A stretch of 64,000 bases of DNA from contig NZ_CP012600.1 of the NCBI RefSeq assembly GCF_001278705.1, positions 496,190 to 560,189 on the forward strand, written 5' to 3'. Of the stretch, positions 41,229 to 49,910 are shown one piece after another. The notes below the pieces were generated by a model. That model saw only the letters and a program-made list of their open reading frames with translations. It did not search any database and was not told where the DNA came from. The stretch is from Bacillus gobiensis. Its GTDB lineage: Bacteria > Bacillota > Bacilli > Bacillales > Bacillaceae. Made by a program: the position numbers and the translations under genes. Each line of letters begins with the position of its first letter. Within the stretch, counting starts at the first letter, position 1.

Positions 41229-41963
41229 TTACCAGGTCCAGGAATACCTCATATCGGCATGCCAGCCATTGTTGGGAAAATAATTGTGGATGATATAAGC
41301 GGGACCCATGCCTTTGGCAAAAATGTTGTCTCTTTCGATCCTCAACTCCATCGGTCCCCCGATCTTCCCATTGTCGTTGTTGTCCTTCCACACCTCATAC
41401 TGTTTATTACAGGTTTTGTCCTGGTGATACATATTATCACACCAAGGGCCGGACGGTCCGAACCAGACCTGCTTGTGATAAAAATCGACATCGGGAGCGT
41501 TCGGGTTGATGATTTGCCCCCATGCTTCAAGACAAAAGGGTTCAGACTGAATATCCCATTTCACGTAATGCTGTTTTCCTCCTTCAACCTTCTGAAGGGG
41601 CTTCATATTCCGGCAGCTGACATCCCCGATCTGTTCTTTCGTCACACGCTGTTTAAGAAAACTTGTATTACTGCCAAATCCATCAAGTAAAATCCACTTT
41701 CCGTCATCACTTTTCTCAAATTTTTCATAGTTTGCCGGCGGCCATTGATCAGGGTCTCCCCACTTAATATAAGATACCCCACCGCCTTGGGGCTCCCATG
41801 CCCACTGATTACGCCAATTGCCGGACCAGAATTGTCCCGCGCTCTTTTCGAACATGCGGGAGTAATCACCATACGTTCCAAGAGATTGTGCCTGAGCAAT
41901 TCCAGTACAAAGACTTATTGTGATTAAAGCAAATATTCCTGTGACAATTACTTTCATCCTCAT
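41229..41963 (-). CDS. Trp-rich secreted protein of unknown function
   Basis: I do not recognise this 244-residue protein. A classical signal peptide (MRMKVIVTGIFALITISLCT, cleavage near AQAQS) is followed by an aromatic-rich body with about 14 Trp, many Asn/Gly and four Cys (SCRNM, PFCLEAW, PWCDN, KTCNK) that could form two disulfides. Motifs such as YIKWGDPDQWPPANYEK and HYVKWDIQSEPFCLEAW look like a beta-rich lectin or toxin-like secreted domain, but no family can be named. It sits alone between yheA and yhaX, where B. subtilis has other genes, so it may be acquired. A ribosome binding site GGAGGCCTTTGA precedes the start. Confidence 0.75.
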   Translation of the reverse strand: MRMKVIVTGIFALITISLCTGIAQAQSLGTYGDYSRMFEKSAGQFWSGNWRNQWAWEPQGGGVSYIKWGDPDQWPPANYEKFEKSDDGKWILLDGFGSNTSFLKQRVTKEQIGDVSCRNMKPLQKVEGGKQHYVKWDIQSEPFCLEAWGQIINPNAPDVDFYHKQVWFGPSGPWCDNMYHQDKTCNKQYEVWKDNNDNGKIGGPMELRIERDNIFAKGMGPAYIIHNYFPNNGWHADMRYSWTW

Positions 41964-42450
41964 TCTTCAAAGGCCTCCTCATTTTCACACAAAATATTAT
42001 AACTTATCGGAATAAGTGAGAAATAACGGAATTGCAGGAAAAACTAAAAACCCAGTCTAAATTACGGATCTTTAGTCAAGCTCACTACAATAGCTTGTTA
42101 ATAAAAAATAATTTTATTTAAAAAAACTGCTTGTATTTTCCGTATGAAGCTGAGATAATATTTATGAAAATGCTTACATTTTAATTTTTTTCGGAATACA
42201 ATCAGTTTGGTATATTTGTAGTTTAAGTTTTACTGTGAAATAAAGGGGATATTGAATAGATTCTTTCATATAAGTGTGTTCGGGATCACACAGGGGGAAA
42301 ATGGGAGAAATGCCATATGGTTGTATTCCGAAAGATAAAAGTCCAAAAATTTTGGGCTTTTTATTTTGCGCAAACAGGCTGTTCTAAACCTCGTAATAAG
42401 GACATATTCTCTATAGGAGAACAGTCATCTTTAGAAGGGGGATTTCAGCT
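41964..42450. other. Intergenic region between the Trp-rich gene and yhaX
   Basis: A plausible plus-strand promoter (TTGTAT, 17 bases, GATAAT; 42131-42159) starts a transcript that ends in the hairpin AAAGTCCAAAA / TTTTGGGCTTT with a following T-run (42337-42366). A short ORF (42301-42387, 28 codons, after GGGGGAAA) overlaps this hairpin. A GTGTG-TTCGGGAT-CACAC stem is at about 42277-42294. The interval could encode a small RNA of about 200 bases or a leader. Confidence 0.4.
42337..42366 (+). terminator. Hairpin terminator upstream of yhaX
   Basis: AAAGTCCAAAA / TTTTGGGCTTT with one G-T pair, followed by TTATTTT. No annotated gene ends just before it, so it may end a small RNA or attenuate yhaX. 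Confidence 0.6.
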
Positions 42451-43317
42451 GTGTCAACTCGCATGTTAGCTTTAAATATTGACGGTACGCTGCTTCGTTC
42501 CAACGGACGCCTCCATCCGGCAACGAAAGAAGCGATAGAATATGTAGTGAATAAAGGCGTGTATGTCACACTTGTTACGAATCGGCATTTTCGTTCTGCA
42601 CAGAAAATAGCCAAAGCACTTAAGCTCTCTTCAAGAATTATAGCTCATAGCGGCGCATTCATTGCAGACAAAGTCGATAAGCCTTGGTTTGAAAAAAGAA
42701 TATCAGAAGAAAATACCTTTGCAATCACCCAAATCGTTGAAAGCTATAATGCAAACATTCGAATTTTGCATGAAAATTTTTCAATTGGAAACAAAAAGGC
42801 GATTAACAGTTCGTTAATTGGGAAAACTTTGATTCACCCGTCAGATCCTATTTTTTATCCTGTTCAATTTGTTGAATCGTTGAGCGATATGCTAATTGAT
42901 GAACCAGTACGTGCGCCTGTGATCGAGATTTATCCTTCACCTGAGAATAAGAATGAAATCCGATCTATCATCGAAAAATCATTTTCAAATGTAATCCTTC
43001 GAGAAGTATCAGAGGATAAGATGATCGTAGTCGAAAAAGGGGTAAGTAAGGAAAATGCCCTTAGCCTATTAATATCGGATTTAGACTTGAGTATAGAAGA
43101 TGTGGTCGCGATCGGATATGGAGTCGATGATCTTGCAATGATTGAACTGGCCGGATTGGGTGTTGCGATGGGGAATTCGCCAAACTCTGTGAAGCAGAAG
43201 GCGGATTGGGTGACCCGTACAAACGATGATCAAGGGGTCGCCTATATGATCAAAGAGCATTTTCGCAAGCAGCACAGCGATAACTTCATGAAAAAATATA
43301 TCGTGAAAAAAAGATAA
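42451..43317 (+). CDS. yhaX: HAD-superfamily Cof-type protein YhaX with altered catalytic residues
   Basis: A 288-residue protein with the fold and length of B. subtilis YhaX (Cof/type IIB HAD phosphatase). Motif I reads LNIDGTLL: the nucleophilic Asp is Asn9, while the acid Asp11 remains. Motif IV near 220 reads GYGVDD in place of GDxxND, losing the first metal-binding Asp. Phosphatase activity is therefore unlikely; a binding or structural role is more plausible. It starts with GTG at 42451 after AGAAGGGGG. YhaX in B. subtilis is a sporulation gene of the mother cell. Confidence 0.88.
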   Translation: MSTRMLALNIDGTLLRSNGRLHPATKEAIEYVVNKGVYVTLVTNRHFRSAQKIAKALKLSSRIIAHSGAFIADKVDKPWFEKRISEENTFAITQIVESYNANIRILHENFSIGNKKAINSSLIGKTLIHPSDPIFYPVQFVESLSDMLIDEPVRAPVIEIYPSPENKNEIRSIIEKSFSNVILREVSEDKMIVVEKGVSKENALSLLISDLDLSIEDVVAIGYGVDDLAMIELAGLGVAMGNSPNSVKQKADWVTRTNDDQGVAYMIKEHFRKQHSDNFMKKYIVKKR

Positions 43318-43323
43318 CAAAAG

Positions 43324-43361
43324 CCGCACGAGAGAGCTCACATGACTCTCGTGCGGTTTTT
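43324..43361. terminator. Bidirectional terminator yhaX / khtU
   Basis: CCGCACGAGAG / CTCTCGTGCGG, 11-bp perfect stem with an 11-base loop, followed by TTTTTC. Confidence 0.92.
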
Positions 43362-43384
43362 CACAAACCCAGATCATACATCTA

Positions 43385-44596
43385 CTACGCTTTTTGTTTT
43401 TCTCCCTCTTTTTTCCATTTAAACACTTTGTTAAGCAGAGTATAGATTTTTCTCGACTCTTTTGTCAGTAAAGGTCCTAAAATCGCCAGAATTAAAACAT
43501 AAAGGGCGGCAAAAGGGGTTAAAATGCTTGATAAACCGCCGCTTATGCCGAGACCGGCTACAATTATGGAAAATTCACCTCGGGACACAATTGTCAAGCC
43601 AATGTTTGACGATGCCCGATGAGAAAGTCCTGCCCGTCTTCCGGCAATCATACCTGCTGTAAAGTTTCCGAGCAAAGTTAAAACAACTGCACCCAGAGCG
43701 AGCCAGATTGCATCTCCTAATGTGAACGGGTCGATGCTTAAGCCAAAGCTGAAAAAGAACATTGCTCCGAAAAAGTCGCGGAAAGGAACAACGAGTTGCT
43801 CGATTCGATCGGAATGCTCTGTTTCAGAGAAAACGAGTCCTAATAATAATGCACCGATTGCCTCTGCGACGTGGATTGTTTCTGAAAAACCGGCAATAAA
43901 AAACAGCGCGGCAAAAATTGAAATAATAAACACTTCGTTGGAACGAATATCAAAAATTTTGTTTAAGAGCCAAGGAAGCTTTCTGGCAATGATAAAGAAC
44001 AGCAGCATGTACCCTAATGCAGTAAGAATCGAGATCAGTGCACTGCCGACCGAGGTGGCATCGCCCAGCACCAATCCTGATACGACGGATAAATAAACCG
44101 CTAAAAAGATATCTTCAAACATGATGATACCGAGAATAAGCTCGGTTTCCGGATTTGCCGTACGCTTTAGGTCGACAAGCACTTTTGCTACAATCGCACT
44201 TGAGGAGATTGTAATAATTCCGGCTACAATGAGTATTTCTAAAAACTCAAACTTCATAATAAACCCGTAAAAGATCCCCAGGCTGAAGTTGATCAAAATA
44301 TATATTGATCCACCGACTGCAATCGATCTGCCTGACTTGATCAGCTTTTTGACAGAAAACTCCAGTCCGAGATAAAATAAAAGAAACAGGACTCCCATTC
44401 TGCCGAAAAAGTCAATAATCTCTGCGCTTTCGATAAATCGTAAATCAATGATCCCAAGCTTAGGAGCATGGGGACCCACAATCATTCCTAAAATAATTAA
44501 AAAAGGAATAATTGAAAATTTAATTCTGCTGGCGATAGCTGCAGCGATAGCTATTAAGACTAAAGCGGTACCGATTTCGAACACTAGATGATCCAT
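43385..44596 (-). CDS. khtU: K+/H+ antiporter membrane subunit KhtU
   Basis: A 403-residue CPA2-family antiporter with about 12 membrane helices (LVLIAIAAAIASRIKFSIIPFLIILGMIVGPHAP, FLLFYLGLEFSVKKL). It matches B. subtilis KhtU (YhaU). It exports K+ (and NH4+) in exchange for protons, protecting against high pH and toxic electrophiles. The C-terminus is short and charged (KVFKWKKEGEKQKA), because the RCK-type regulator is a separate gene, khtT, six bases upstream. The khtSTU operon order is conserved. Confidence 0.95.
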   Translation of the reverse strand: MDHLVFEIGTALVLIAIAAAIASRIKFSIIPFLIILGMIVGPHAPKLGIIDLRFIESAEIIDFFGRMGVLFLLFYLGLEFSVKKLIKSGRSIAVGGSIYILINFSLGIFYGFIMKFEFLEILIVAGIITISSSAIVAKVLVDLKRTANPETELILGIIMFEDIFLAVYLSVVSGLVLGDATSVGSALISILTALGYMLLFFIIARKLPWLLNKIFDIRSNEVFIISIFAALFFIAGFSETIHVAEAIGALLLGLVFSETEHSDRIEQLVVPFRDFFGAMFFFSFGLSIDPFTLGDAIWLALGAVVLTLLGNFTAGMIAGRRAGLSHRASSNIGLTIVSRGEFSIIVAGLGISGGLSSILTPFAALYVLILAILGPLLTKESRKIYTLLNKVFKWKKEGEKQKA

Positions 44597-44602
44597 AATT
44601 TA

Positions 44603-45106
44603 TCACTCTCCCGCTCTAAGAAAATCATGTGTCATCAGCTTTAACGATTTTCTTTCTCCGGAAAGGACAAGTGTATCGCCTTCTTCAATAATGCTGTCAG
44701 CTCCCGGGTTCAGCAGTTTGTCTTGATTCTTTTTAATAATTGCAATGACAGTGACGTCATAATTTTGCCTGACGTCCAGCTCTCCCAGTGTACGTCCTAT
44801 TGCCTTAGCCGATTTTTCGATCTTATACCACTCAATAATTAAGTCATTAAAAGCCATTTCAATCGACTCGAGAGCCTGTGGCTTATAGACCATCCCCCCG
44901 AGAATAGCTGCGATTTGTCTGGCTTCATTGTCATTTAATGAAATACTTGAAATGATTTCATCTGGATCATTTTCATCCATCCGGTAGATTTCTCTTCGTC
45001 CGTCATCATGAATGATAACCGTCATTTTTTCTTGGTTTTTAGTTACAAATTCAAACTTTTTTCCTATTCCTGGAAGATCGCTTTCTTTAATATTCAACCT
45101 CATCAC
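44603..45106 (-). CDS. khtT: KhtT, RCK_C regulatory subunit of the antiporter
   Basis: A 167-residue cytoplasmic protein with a C-terminal TrkA-C (RCK_C) domain (about 85-165, VTVIAIIKKNQDKLLNPGADSIIEEGDTLVLSG). The N-terminal part (1-75) binds KhtU. In B. subtilis KhtT responds to pH and cyclic di-AMP. The gene precedes khtU by six bases. The start follows AATGGAGTGATGAGG. Confidence 0.93.
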   Translation of the reverse strand: MMRLNIKESDLPGIGKKFEFVTKNQEKMTVIIHDDGRREIYRMDENDPDEIISSISLNDNEARQIAAILGGMVYKPQALESIEMAFNDLIIEWYKIEKSAKAIGRTLGELDVRQNYDVTVIAIIKKNQDKLLNPGADSIIEEGDTLVLSGERKSLKLMTHDFLRAGE

Positions 45107-45155
45107 TCCATTATGATAAAAATATCTGCTAATTAGTGCTGCTCTATACGTTATT

Positions 45156-45500
45156 TCAGGTAATTTCTTTAAATGACGGATTGAAAGCAGCGAGGTAATT
45201 TGATTGGTATTTTATTGGGGTGGCACATTTTCGATCAAGGAAGCAACGCTCTGTCAAATGTACCATTACTTCTTCCCGAGGCTGTTCTGGGCCGGATAGA
45301 TTGAGAGGACGCCCATCACGAAGAGAGACACCAGCTATTTTAATGGCTGGGGGCTTTGCTGCAGTGTGGGAAGCATTTCCTTCCATATGAGGAGAAATTT
45401 GTTCCTCAATGCTTAAATCTTCTGAGGCAGTTATATACTGCGCATAAGGAGAAATAGCAAATAATACACATAAAAACGCTCTCAAAAACATTTTTTCCAT
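45156..45500 (-). CDS. khtS: Secreted or membrane-anchored small protein at the khtS position
   Basis: This 114-residue protein has an N-terminal hydrophobic segment (MFLRAFLCVLFAISPYAQYI) and then a soluble tail of about 90 residues with two Cys (ERCFLDRKCAT). It occupies the place of khtS (112 residues in B. subtilis) in front of khtT, 49 bases away. I give the symbol by position and length only; similarity to KhtS was not verified. GGAGGG precedes the start. Confidence 0.5.
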   Translation of the reverse strand: MEKMFLRAFLCVLFAISPYAQYITASEDLSIEEQISPHMEGNASHTAAKPPAIKIAGVSLRDGRPLNLSGPEQPREEVMVHLTERCFLDRKCATPIKYQSNYLAAFNPSFKEIT

Positions 45501-45677
45501 TCTTCCCTCCTTTCCTAACTATATCAACTATATACTAAAGATAGATAATCTTTCAATTAAAAAGACTTTTTCAGTATCATATGATCTTATAATTTAATGG
45601 TCGGAACAGATTTCATCATGTGTGATAACCTATAAAATAGGGAATATAGAAGTAAAAACGATAAAAAAGAGGGTGAA

Positions 45678-46730
45678 ATGATGATTAATGCGGCCATTGT
45701 TGCTTATGGATTATCAGGAAGAGTTTTCCACGCTCCGTTTCTACATACTCATCCAAAATTTAATCTTACAAAAGTTGTGGAAAGAAACAAGGAAGAGTCT
45801 GTAAAAAGGTATCCTTATGTGGATATCGTACGTTCAATTGATGAGCTGCTTACAGACGAAATGCTTGATCTGGTGGTTATTACTTCTCCAAATACCACTC
45901 ATTATGAATTTGCAAAACAAGCCCTGGAAGCAGGCAAGCATGTTGTGATTGAAAAGCCGTTTACCGTTACGTCTCAGGAAGCGAAAGAACTCGGCAGATT
46001 GGCTGACAAGAAAGGGAAAATTCTTTCTGTTTATCAAAACAGAAGATGGGATGGAGATTTTTTAACTGTTAAACACATCGTGAAGAATAAAATGTTGGGA
46101 GATTTAGTCGATTTTGAATCCCACTTTGACCGGTTTCAACCATTACAGGCAGACCAGTGGAGGGAAAAAAACCTTCCGGGCTCTGGCGTCTTATATGATT
46201 TGGGCGCCCATCTAATCGACCAGACGATAGATTTATTTGGCTTGCCGCATTCGTTGACAGCAGAGATAAAAAGTCAGAGAGAGAAGGCTGAAGTTGATGA
46301 TTTCTTTGATATTCGCCTTCATTATAGAACTCATACCGCTACACTAAAATCGAGCATGATCGTTAAGACGCTTGGGCCGCGATTCGTGCTTCATGGAACA
46401 AAGGGAAGCTATAAAAAATACGGCATTGATCCGCAAGAGGAGCTGCTTGATTCGGGTGAATTTCCTGATTCTCCTGCGTACAAAAAAGCCATTGAAAGCG
46501 ATCAGTGGGGACAGATTGAAACCGAATGGAACGGTATGGCCATCAAAGGAAAGATTCAAAACGTTTATGGAAATTACACCTCTTATTATGATGACATTTA
46601 CCAAGCAATCAAAGAGAATAAAAAACCGATAGTGACAGCCGATCAAGCATACAAAACCATCTGGCTCATTGAACAGATGCAAAAAAGCTCTGAAGAAAAA
46701 CGAACGATTTTTCTGGAGGGCATAGATTGA
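45678..46730 (+). CDS. Gfo/Idh/MocA oxidoreductase, scyllo-inositol dehydrogenase-like
   Basis: A 350-residue NAD(P)-dependent dehydrogenase. The Rossmann domain is MMINAAIVAYGLSGRVFHAP (glycine-rich loop AYGLSGRVFH), then VVITSPNTTHYEFAKQALEAGKHVVIEKPF with the catalytic Lys of EKP. The second domain has QNRRWDGDFLT and VLYDLGAHLIDQTIDLFG with the active-site His. It resembles the IolW/YvaA and YdgJ branch, which interconvert scyllo-inosose and scyllo-inositol. Substrate is inferred. B. subtilis has no such gene here, so the gene is an insertion relative to it. AGAGGGTGAA precedes the start. Confidence 0.85.
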   Translation: MMINAAIVAYGLSGRVFHAPFLHTHPKFNLTKVVERNKEESVKRYPYVDIVRSIDELLTDEMLDLVVITSPNTTHYEFAKQALEAGKHVVIEKPFTVTSQEAKELGRLADKKGKILSVYQNRRWDGDFLTVKHIVKNKMLGDLVDFESHFDRFQPLQADQWREKNLPGSGVLYDLGAHLIDQTIDLFGLPHSLTAEIKSQREKAEVDDFFDIRLHYRTHTATLKSSMIVKTLGPRFVLHGTKGSYKKYGIDPQEELLDSGEFPDSPAYKKAIESDQWGQIETEWNGMAIKGKIQNVYGNYTSYYDDIYQAIKENKKPIVTADQAYKTIWLIEQMQKSSEEKRTIFLEGID

Positions 46731-46768
46731 TTTCAACTTTATTTAAACACTTACTTACTCGTTATGAA

Positions 46769-46805
46769 GGCGGAGCGATAATTTTCAGAATGCTCCGTCT
46801 CTTTT
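46769..46805 (+). terminator. Terminator after the oxidoreductase gene
   Basis: GGCGGAGC pairs with GCTCCGTC (one wobble) across a 15-base loop and is followed by TCTTTT. Confidence 0.75.
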
Positions 46806-46939
46806 AATTAATTATGAATCCTAACTTGATTAACTATCCTTTATTCCTGATTTTTAGGAAGACTACATATATTTCTATATCCTGATAAAAAAATTTGATT
46901 TCAAAAAAAGTCTTGAATAATGCACAAGAATGTATTACT

Positions 46940-46959
46940 GTGTATATAGATATAAACAC
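46940..46959. promoter_or_regulatory. Dyad upstream of the yhaQP operon
   Basis: GTGTATATAGATATAAACAC is a 20-bp imperfect dyad (8 of 10 pairs). It is similar in style to GntR/YtrA-type operators that control ABC transporters. No regulator gene is next to it. Confidence 0.45.
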
Positions 46960-46984
46960 ATAAACAATTTGGAGGGTAAAACGA

Positions 46985-47128
46985 ATGGCGATTCAATGTC
47001 AGCTGCTGAGGCAAGCTCTGCAGCAGAACCGTTTTGTAATGGCCGGCATTAGCGCTTCTTCTATTTTTCGAATCTTTTCATTTGTTTTGTCGTATGAACT
47101 AGTAAGGAGAGGAGAAGTTGCATGCTGA
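46985..47128 (+). CDS. 47-residue ORF preceding yhaQ
   Basis: MAIQCQLLRQALQQNRFVMA and on is a small frame with GGAGGG 8 bases before the ATG. It ends 7 bases inside yhaQ (GCATGCTGA), so its translation would lead ribosomes into yhaQ. It looks like a translational-coupling leader rather than a functional protein. No relative recognised. Confidence 0.5.
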   Translation: MAIQCQLLRQALQQNRFVMAGISASSIFRIFSFVLSYELVRRGEVAC

Positions 47129-48018
47129 AAATAAGTCAAGTTACGAAGCGGTTTGGTAAGCATACAGCCGTAGATCATTTAGAATTGGATATTCCTGAGC
47201 AAGAAATGTTTGGGCTTCTGGGTGCGAACGGAGCGGGGAAAACGACAACGTTTCGAATGATTTTAGGTCTCTTGCAGCCTACTGAAGGTAAGATTACATG
47301 GAAAGATAAGCCGATCGATTATAGCGTCAGCCACTCCATCGGCTATTTGCCCGAGGAGCGGGGGCTGTATCCAAAGCTGAAAGTAAAGGAACAGCTAGTC
47401 TATCTGGGCAGACTTAAAGGGATGAACAAGAAAGAAGCAGAAATGGAACTCTCCAGGTGGCTTGAGCGCTTTAATATTGTGGAATACGCTGATAAAAAAG
47501 TAGAAGAACTCTCAAAAGGAAACCAGCAAAAAATACAATTTATCACTTCCATCCTTCATAAGCCGAAGCTGCTGATTCTAGATGAACCCTTCAGCGGCTT
47601 GGATCCTGTAAATGTTGAATTGTTGAAGGACGCAGTCACTTCCTTAAAAGAAGAGGGGACATCGATCATTTTTTCAAGCCACAGGATGGAGCATGTTGAA
47701 GAGCTTTGCCAGCACCTTTGCATTCTTCAAAGAGGGAAGCCCGTTGTGCAAGGGGAGCTTCGCCAAATCAAACGAGCCTTTGGCAAGAAAAATGTAACGA
47801 TTCATGCTGACTACGATTTGGACTTTTTGAAAAATCATTCTGGCGTCGTCAAGTGGAAGGAAACGATGGAAGGCATTAAGCTGCAGGTAGAAAATGAAGA
47901 AATTTCGCAAAATATTTTTTCCAAGCTTTCAGGAAGAGGATTTCTGCGAAAGTTTGAGCTTGAAGAGCCTTCCTTGAATGACATCTTTATCGAAAAGGCG
48001 GGTGCTTCTTATGAATAG
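47122..48018 (+). CDS. yhaQ: ABC transporter ATPase YhaQ
   Basis: A 298-residue ABC ATPase of the NatA type, same length as B. subtilis YhaQ. Walker A GANGAGKTT, signature LSKGNQQKIQF (divergent LSGGQ), Walker B LLILDEPFSGLD and the H-loop FSSHRME are intact. The C-terminal DUF4162-like part (about 215-298) is typical. It pairs with the permease YhaP, which overlaps it by 8 bases. Substrate unknown; NatAB relatives export Na+ or antimicrobials. Confidence 0.93.
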   Translation: MLKISQVTKRFGKHTAVDHLELDIPEQEMFGLLGANGAGKTTTFRMILGLLQPTEGKITWKDKPIDYSVSHSIGYLPEERGLYPKLKVKEQLVYLGRLKGMNKKEAEMELSRWLERFNIVEYADKKVEELSKGNQQKIQFITSILHKPKLLILDEPFSGLDPVNVELLKDAVTSLKEEGTSIIFSSHRMEHVEELCQHLCILQRGKPVVQGELRQIKRAFGKKNVTIHADYDLDFLKNHSGVVKWKETMEGIKLQVENEEISQNIFSKLSGRGFLRKFELEEPSLNDIFIEKAGASYE

Positions 48019-49258
48019 ATTTATGATTATGCTTTTTCATACTTATAAATCTAAAATTCTATCAAAATCTTTTTTAATCTCAACCATGGTTACGGTCCTT
48101 TTTTTAGTAGGATTTACGAATATGAACTCAATCATTTCAGCTTTCAACTCCGATGACAAAGAAAAAGAGGTCGCTGTCGTCGATGAGACAGACCAATACT
48201 TCGAGCTTTTTTCTACCCAGCTTAAGCAAGCAGACCGTGACATTACCGTTACGAAAGTGGATGATGAGACGCAAGCGGAAAAAGAAGTGAAAGATGAAAA
48301 ATCGGATGGGGTTTTTATTCTTTCCGGAGCTGAAGGTGAAAAATTAACAGGGACATTAAAAGCGATGGATTTTTCAGATTCAGAATTAGCATCAAAATTC
48401 GAGCAGGCCTTGCAGCAAACGAATATGGCTCTGCAGACCGCACAGCTGAACCTCAGCCAGGAAGAGCTGAATTCCTTGTTTGAACCTGCTTCTATTGAAA
48501 GAGTCGCTTTGGAGGAAACGGCAAAATCCGAAGAAGAGCTTAATCAGGCAAGAGGACTGGTTTATATCATTCTCTTCGTTATTTATATTTCAGTATTGAT
48601 GTATGCTTCCATGATTGCGACGGAGGTCGCTACTGAAAAATCATCACGTGTTATGGAAATTCTTATTTCGAGTGTCTCCCCAGTGCAGCAAATGTTTGCC
48701 AAGCTTTTCGGAGTTGCTTTAGTCGGCGTCACTCAATTTCTGATTTTTGGATTGATTGGCTATGCTTCGTTTATGAGAAATGCAAATGACAGCTTATCTC
48801 CTGTCAGCGGCTTTTTTGATTTTTCAAATATTCAAATCTCTACTGTGATTTATGCCATCGTCTTTTTCTTGCTCGGATATTTTCTATATGCGACGCTGGC
48901 AGCTTTTCTCGGCAGTATCGTGAGCAGAATTGAGGACGTGCAGCAAACGGTAGCGCCGATGACCTTTTTAGTTATTGCAGGCTTTATGATCGCTATTTTC
49001 GGGCTGAGCACACCGGATGCACCATTTGTTACGATTACTTCATTCATCCCGTTTTTTGCGCCGATGATCATGTTTTTAAGAGTCGGAATGCTTAATGTTC
49101 CTTTTTGGGAAGTTGCCTTATGCATCGGGATTCTGCTTGCCACGATCGCCGCATTAGCTGTAATTGGAGCGCGAGTATACAAAGGCGGAGTACTGATTTA
49201 TGGAAAATCGAGTCCGTTAAAGGATATTAGAAGGGCGCTTCATTTGTCTAAAGAGTAA
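48011..49258 (+). CDS. yhaP: ABC transporter permease YhaP
   Basis: A 415-residue ABC-2 permease. It has an N-terminal helix (about 20-40), a large extracellular loop (about 45-180, charged and Gln/Glu-rich, SDDKEKEVAVVDETDQYFEL) and five more helices (about 185-400). The start is taken at MNRFMIMLFHTYK (48011), inside the end of yhaQ, in agreement with the 419 residues of B. subtilis YhaP. The ribosome binding site (GGCGGGTG) is modest, consistent with coupling to yhaQ. Confidence 0.92.
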   Translation: MNRFMIMLFHTYKSKILSKSFLISTMVTVLFLVGFTNMNSIISAFNSDDKEKEVAVVDETDQYFELFSTQLKQADRDITVTKVDDETQAEKEVKDEKSDGVFILSGAEGEKLTGTLKAMDFSDSELASKFEQALQQTNMALQTAQLNLSQEELNSLFEPASIERVALEETAKSEEELNQARGLVYIILFVIYISVLMYASMIATEVATEKSSRVMEILISSVSPVQQMFAKLFGVALVGVTQFLIFGLIGYASFMRNANDSLSPVSGFFDFSNIQISTVIYAIVFFLLGYFLYATLAAFLGSIVSRIEDVQQTVAPMTFLVIAGFMIAIFGLSTPDAPFVTITSFIPFFAPMIMFLRVGMLNVPFWEVALCIGILLATIAALAVIGARVYKGGVLIYGKSSPLKDIRRALHLSKE

Positions 49259-49288
49259 ATCAAATAAAAATTAAGTGTTAAAAAGAGT

Positions 49289-49331
49289 GAGTATTCTTCA
49301 TGAAGCAAGATGGATGAATACTCGTTTTTTT
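49289..49331 (+). terminator. Terminator after yhaP
   Basis: GAGTATTC / GAATACTC with a 19-base loop, followed by GTTTTTTTT. Confidence 0.85.
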
Positions 49332-49393
49332 TGACTGATGGAATATTGCCTAATTTGCAAGGTGTAAAAACGGCCAAAGGGAAGGGATAAAAT

Positions 49394-49462
49394 ATGTATA
49401 TGGTGATGAGTCTGTGTGACAGGAATATGAGTCAGGAGGAGACAAATATTCGTTCTTATTAA
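49394..49462 (+). CDS. 22-residue ORF (uncertain)
   Basis: MYMVMSLCDRNMSQEETNIR with GGAAGGGAT in front of the ATG. It is one of several short frames in a row (see 49489-49557 and 49579-49842). Expression is uncertain. Confidence 0.3.
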   Translation: MYMVMSLCDRNMSQEETNIRSY

Positions 49463-49488
49463 TCAATAATGTATTATTATGGAAGGTG

Positions 49489-49557
49489 ATGTTGTGCAAT
49501 AAAATAGGTAGTGATGATTCAGTTCATTTTATTGAAAGTTTAGAATGGGAATTTTAA
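49489..49557 (+). CDS. 22-residue ORF (uncertain)
   Basis: MLCNKIGSDDSVHFIESLEW, preceded by GGAAGGTG, ends 22 bases before the secreted-protein gene. The alternative TTG start one codon downstream gives better spacing. Uncertain. Confidence 0.3.
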   Translation: MLCNKIGSDDSVHFIESLEWEF

Positions 49558-49578
49558 GAAAGAGAGGTGAAGTAGCTG

Positions 49579-49842
49579 ATGAAAAAATGGCTGATTTTAA
49601 GCGCATTAATTATCACGGGATTTTTTGCAACAGGAGTTAGTAGTGACATTGTTGAGGCTGAAGACCAGGATCTTGATCCAATAGGGGATAAAATTGGTTG
49701 GGAAGATGGCCGTAGTGATGTAGAAGATCCTGTTGTTGCAAATGATGGTTTCGAAGATGGAGTAGATAATTCTATGGTGCAACCGAAGATTACCAAAGTA
49801 TCAGATGATATAGATCTTTTACCTTCAGAATTTGGAGAGTGA
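49579..49842 (+). CDS. Small acidic secreted protein
   Basis: An 87-residue protein with a signal peptide (MKKWLILSALIITGFFATGV, likely cut near VEA-ED) and a very acidic mature part (about 60 residues, 20 Asp/Glu, only 4 Arg/Lys). GAGAGGTGAAG precedes the ATG by 9 bases. It has no relative that I know. The layout of a small exported acidic peptide after short ORFs recalls Phr-type or immunity peptides, but there is no Rap-like partner nearby. Confidence 0.65.
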   Translation: MKKWLILSALIITGFFATGVSSDIVEAEDQDLDPIGDKIGWEDGRSDVEDPVVANDGFEDGVDNSMVQPKITKVSDDIDLLPSEFGE

Positions 49843-49910
49843 GATGACTTAGGAACCTCGACATTTAAGTCGCCATAAAAAACGTTATATTCTGAGATTT
49901 GAACATTTCT

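Noticed and set aside
42301..42387. 28-residue ORF (MGEMPYGCIPKDKSPKILGF...) as a gene
   Set aside because: It has a good purine-rich upstream stretch but its second half is the terminator hairpin; kept only as a possibility in the intergenic note.
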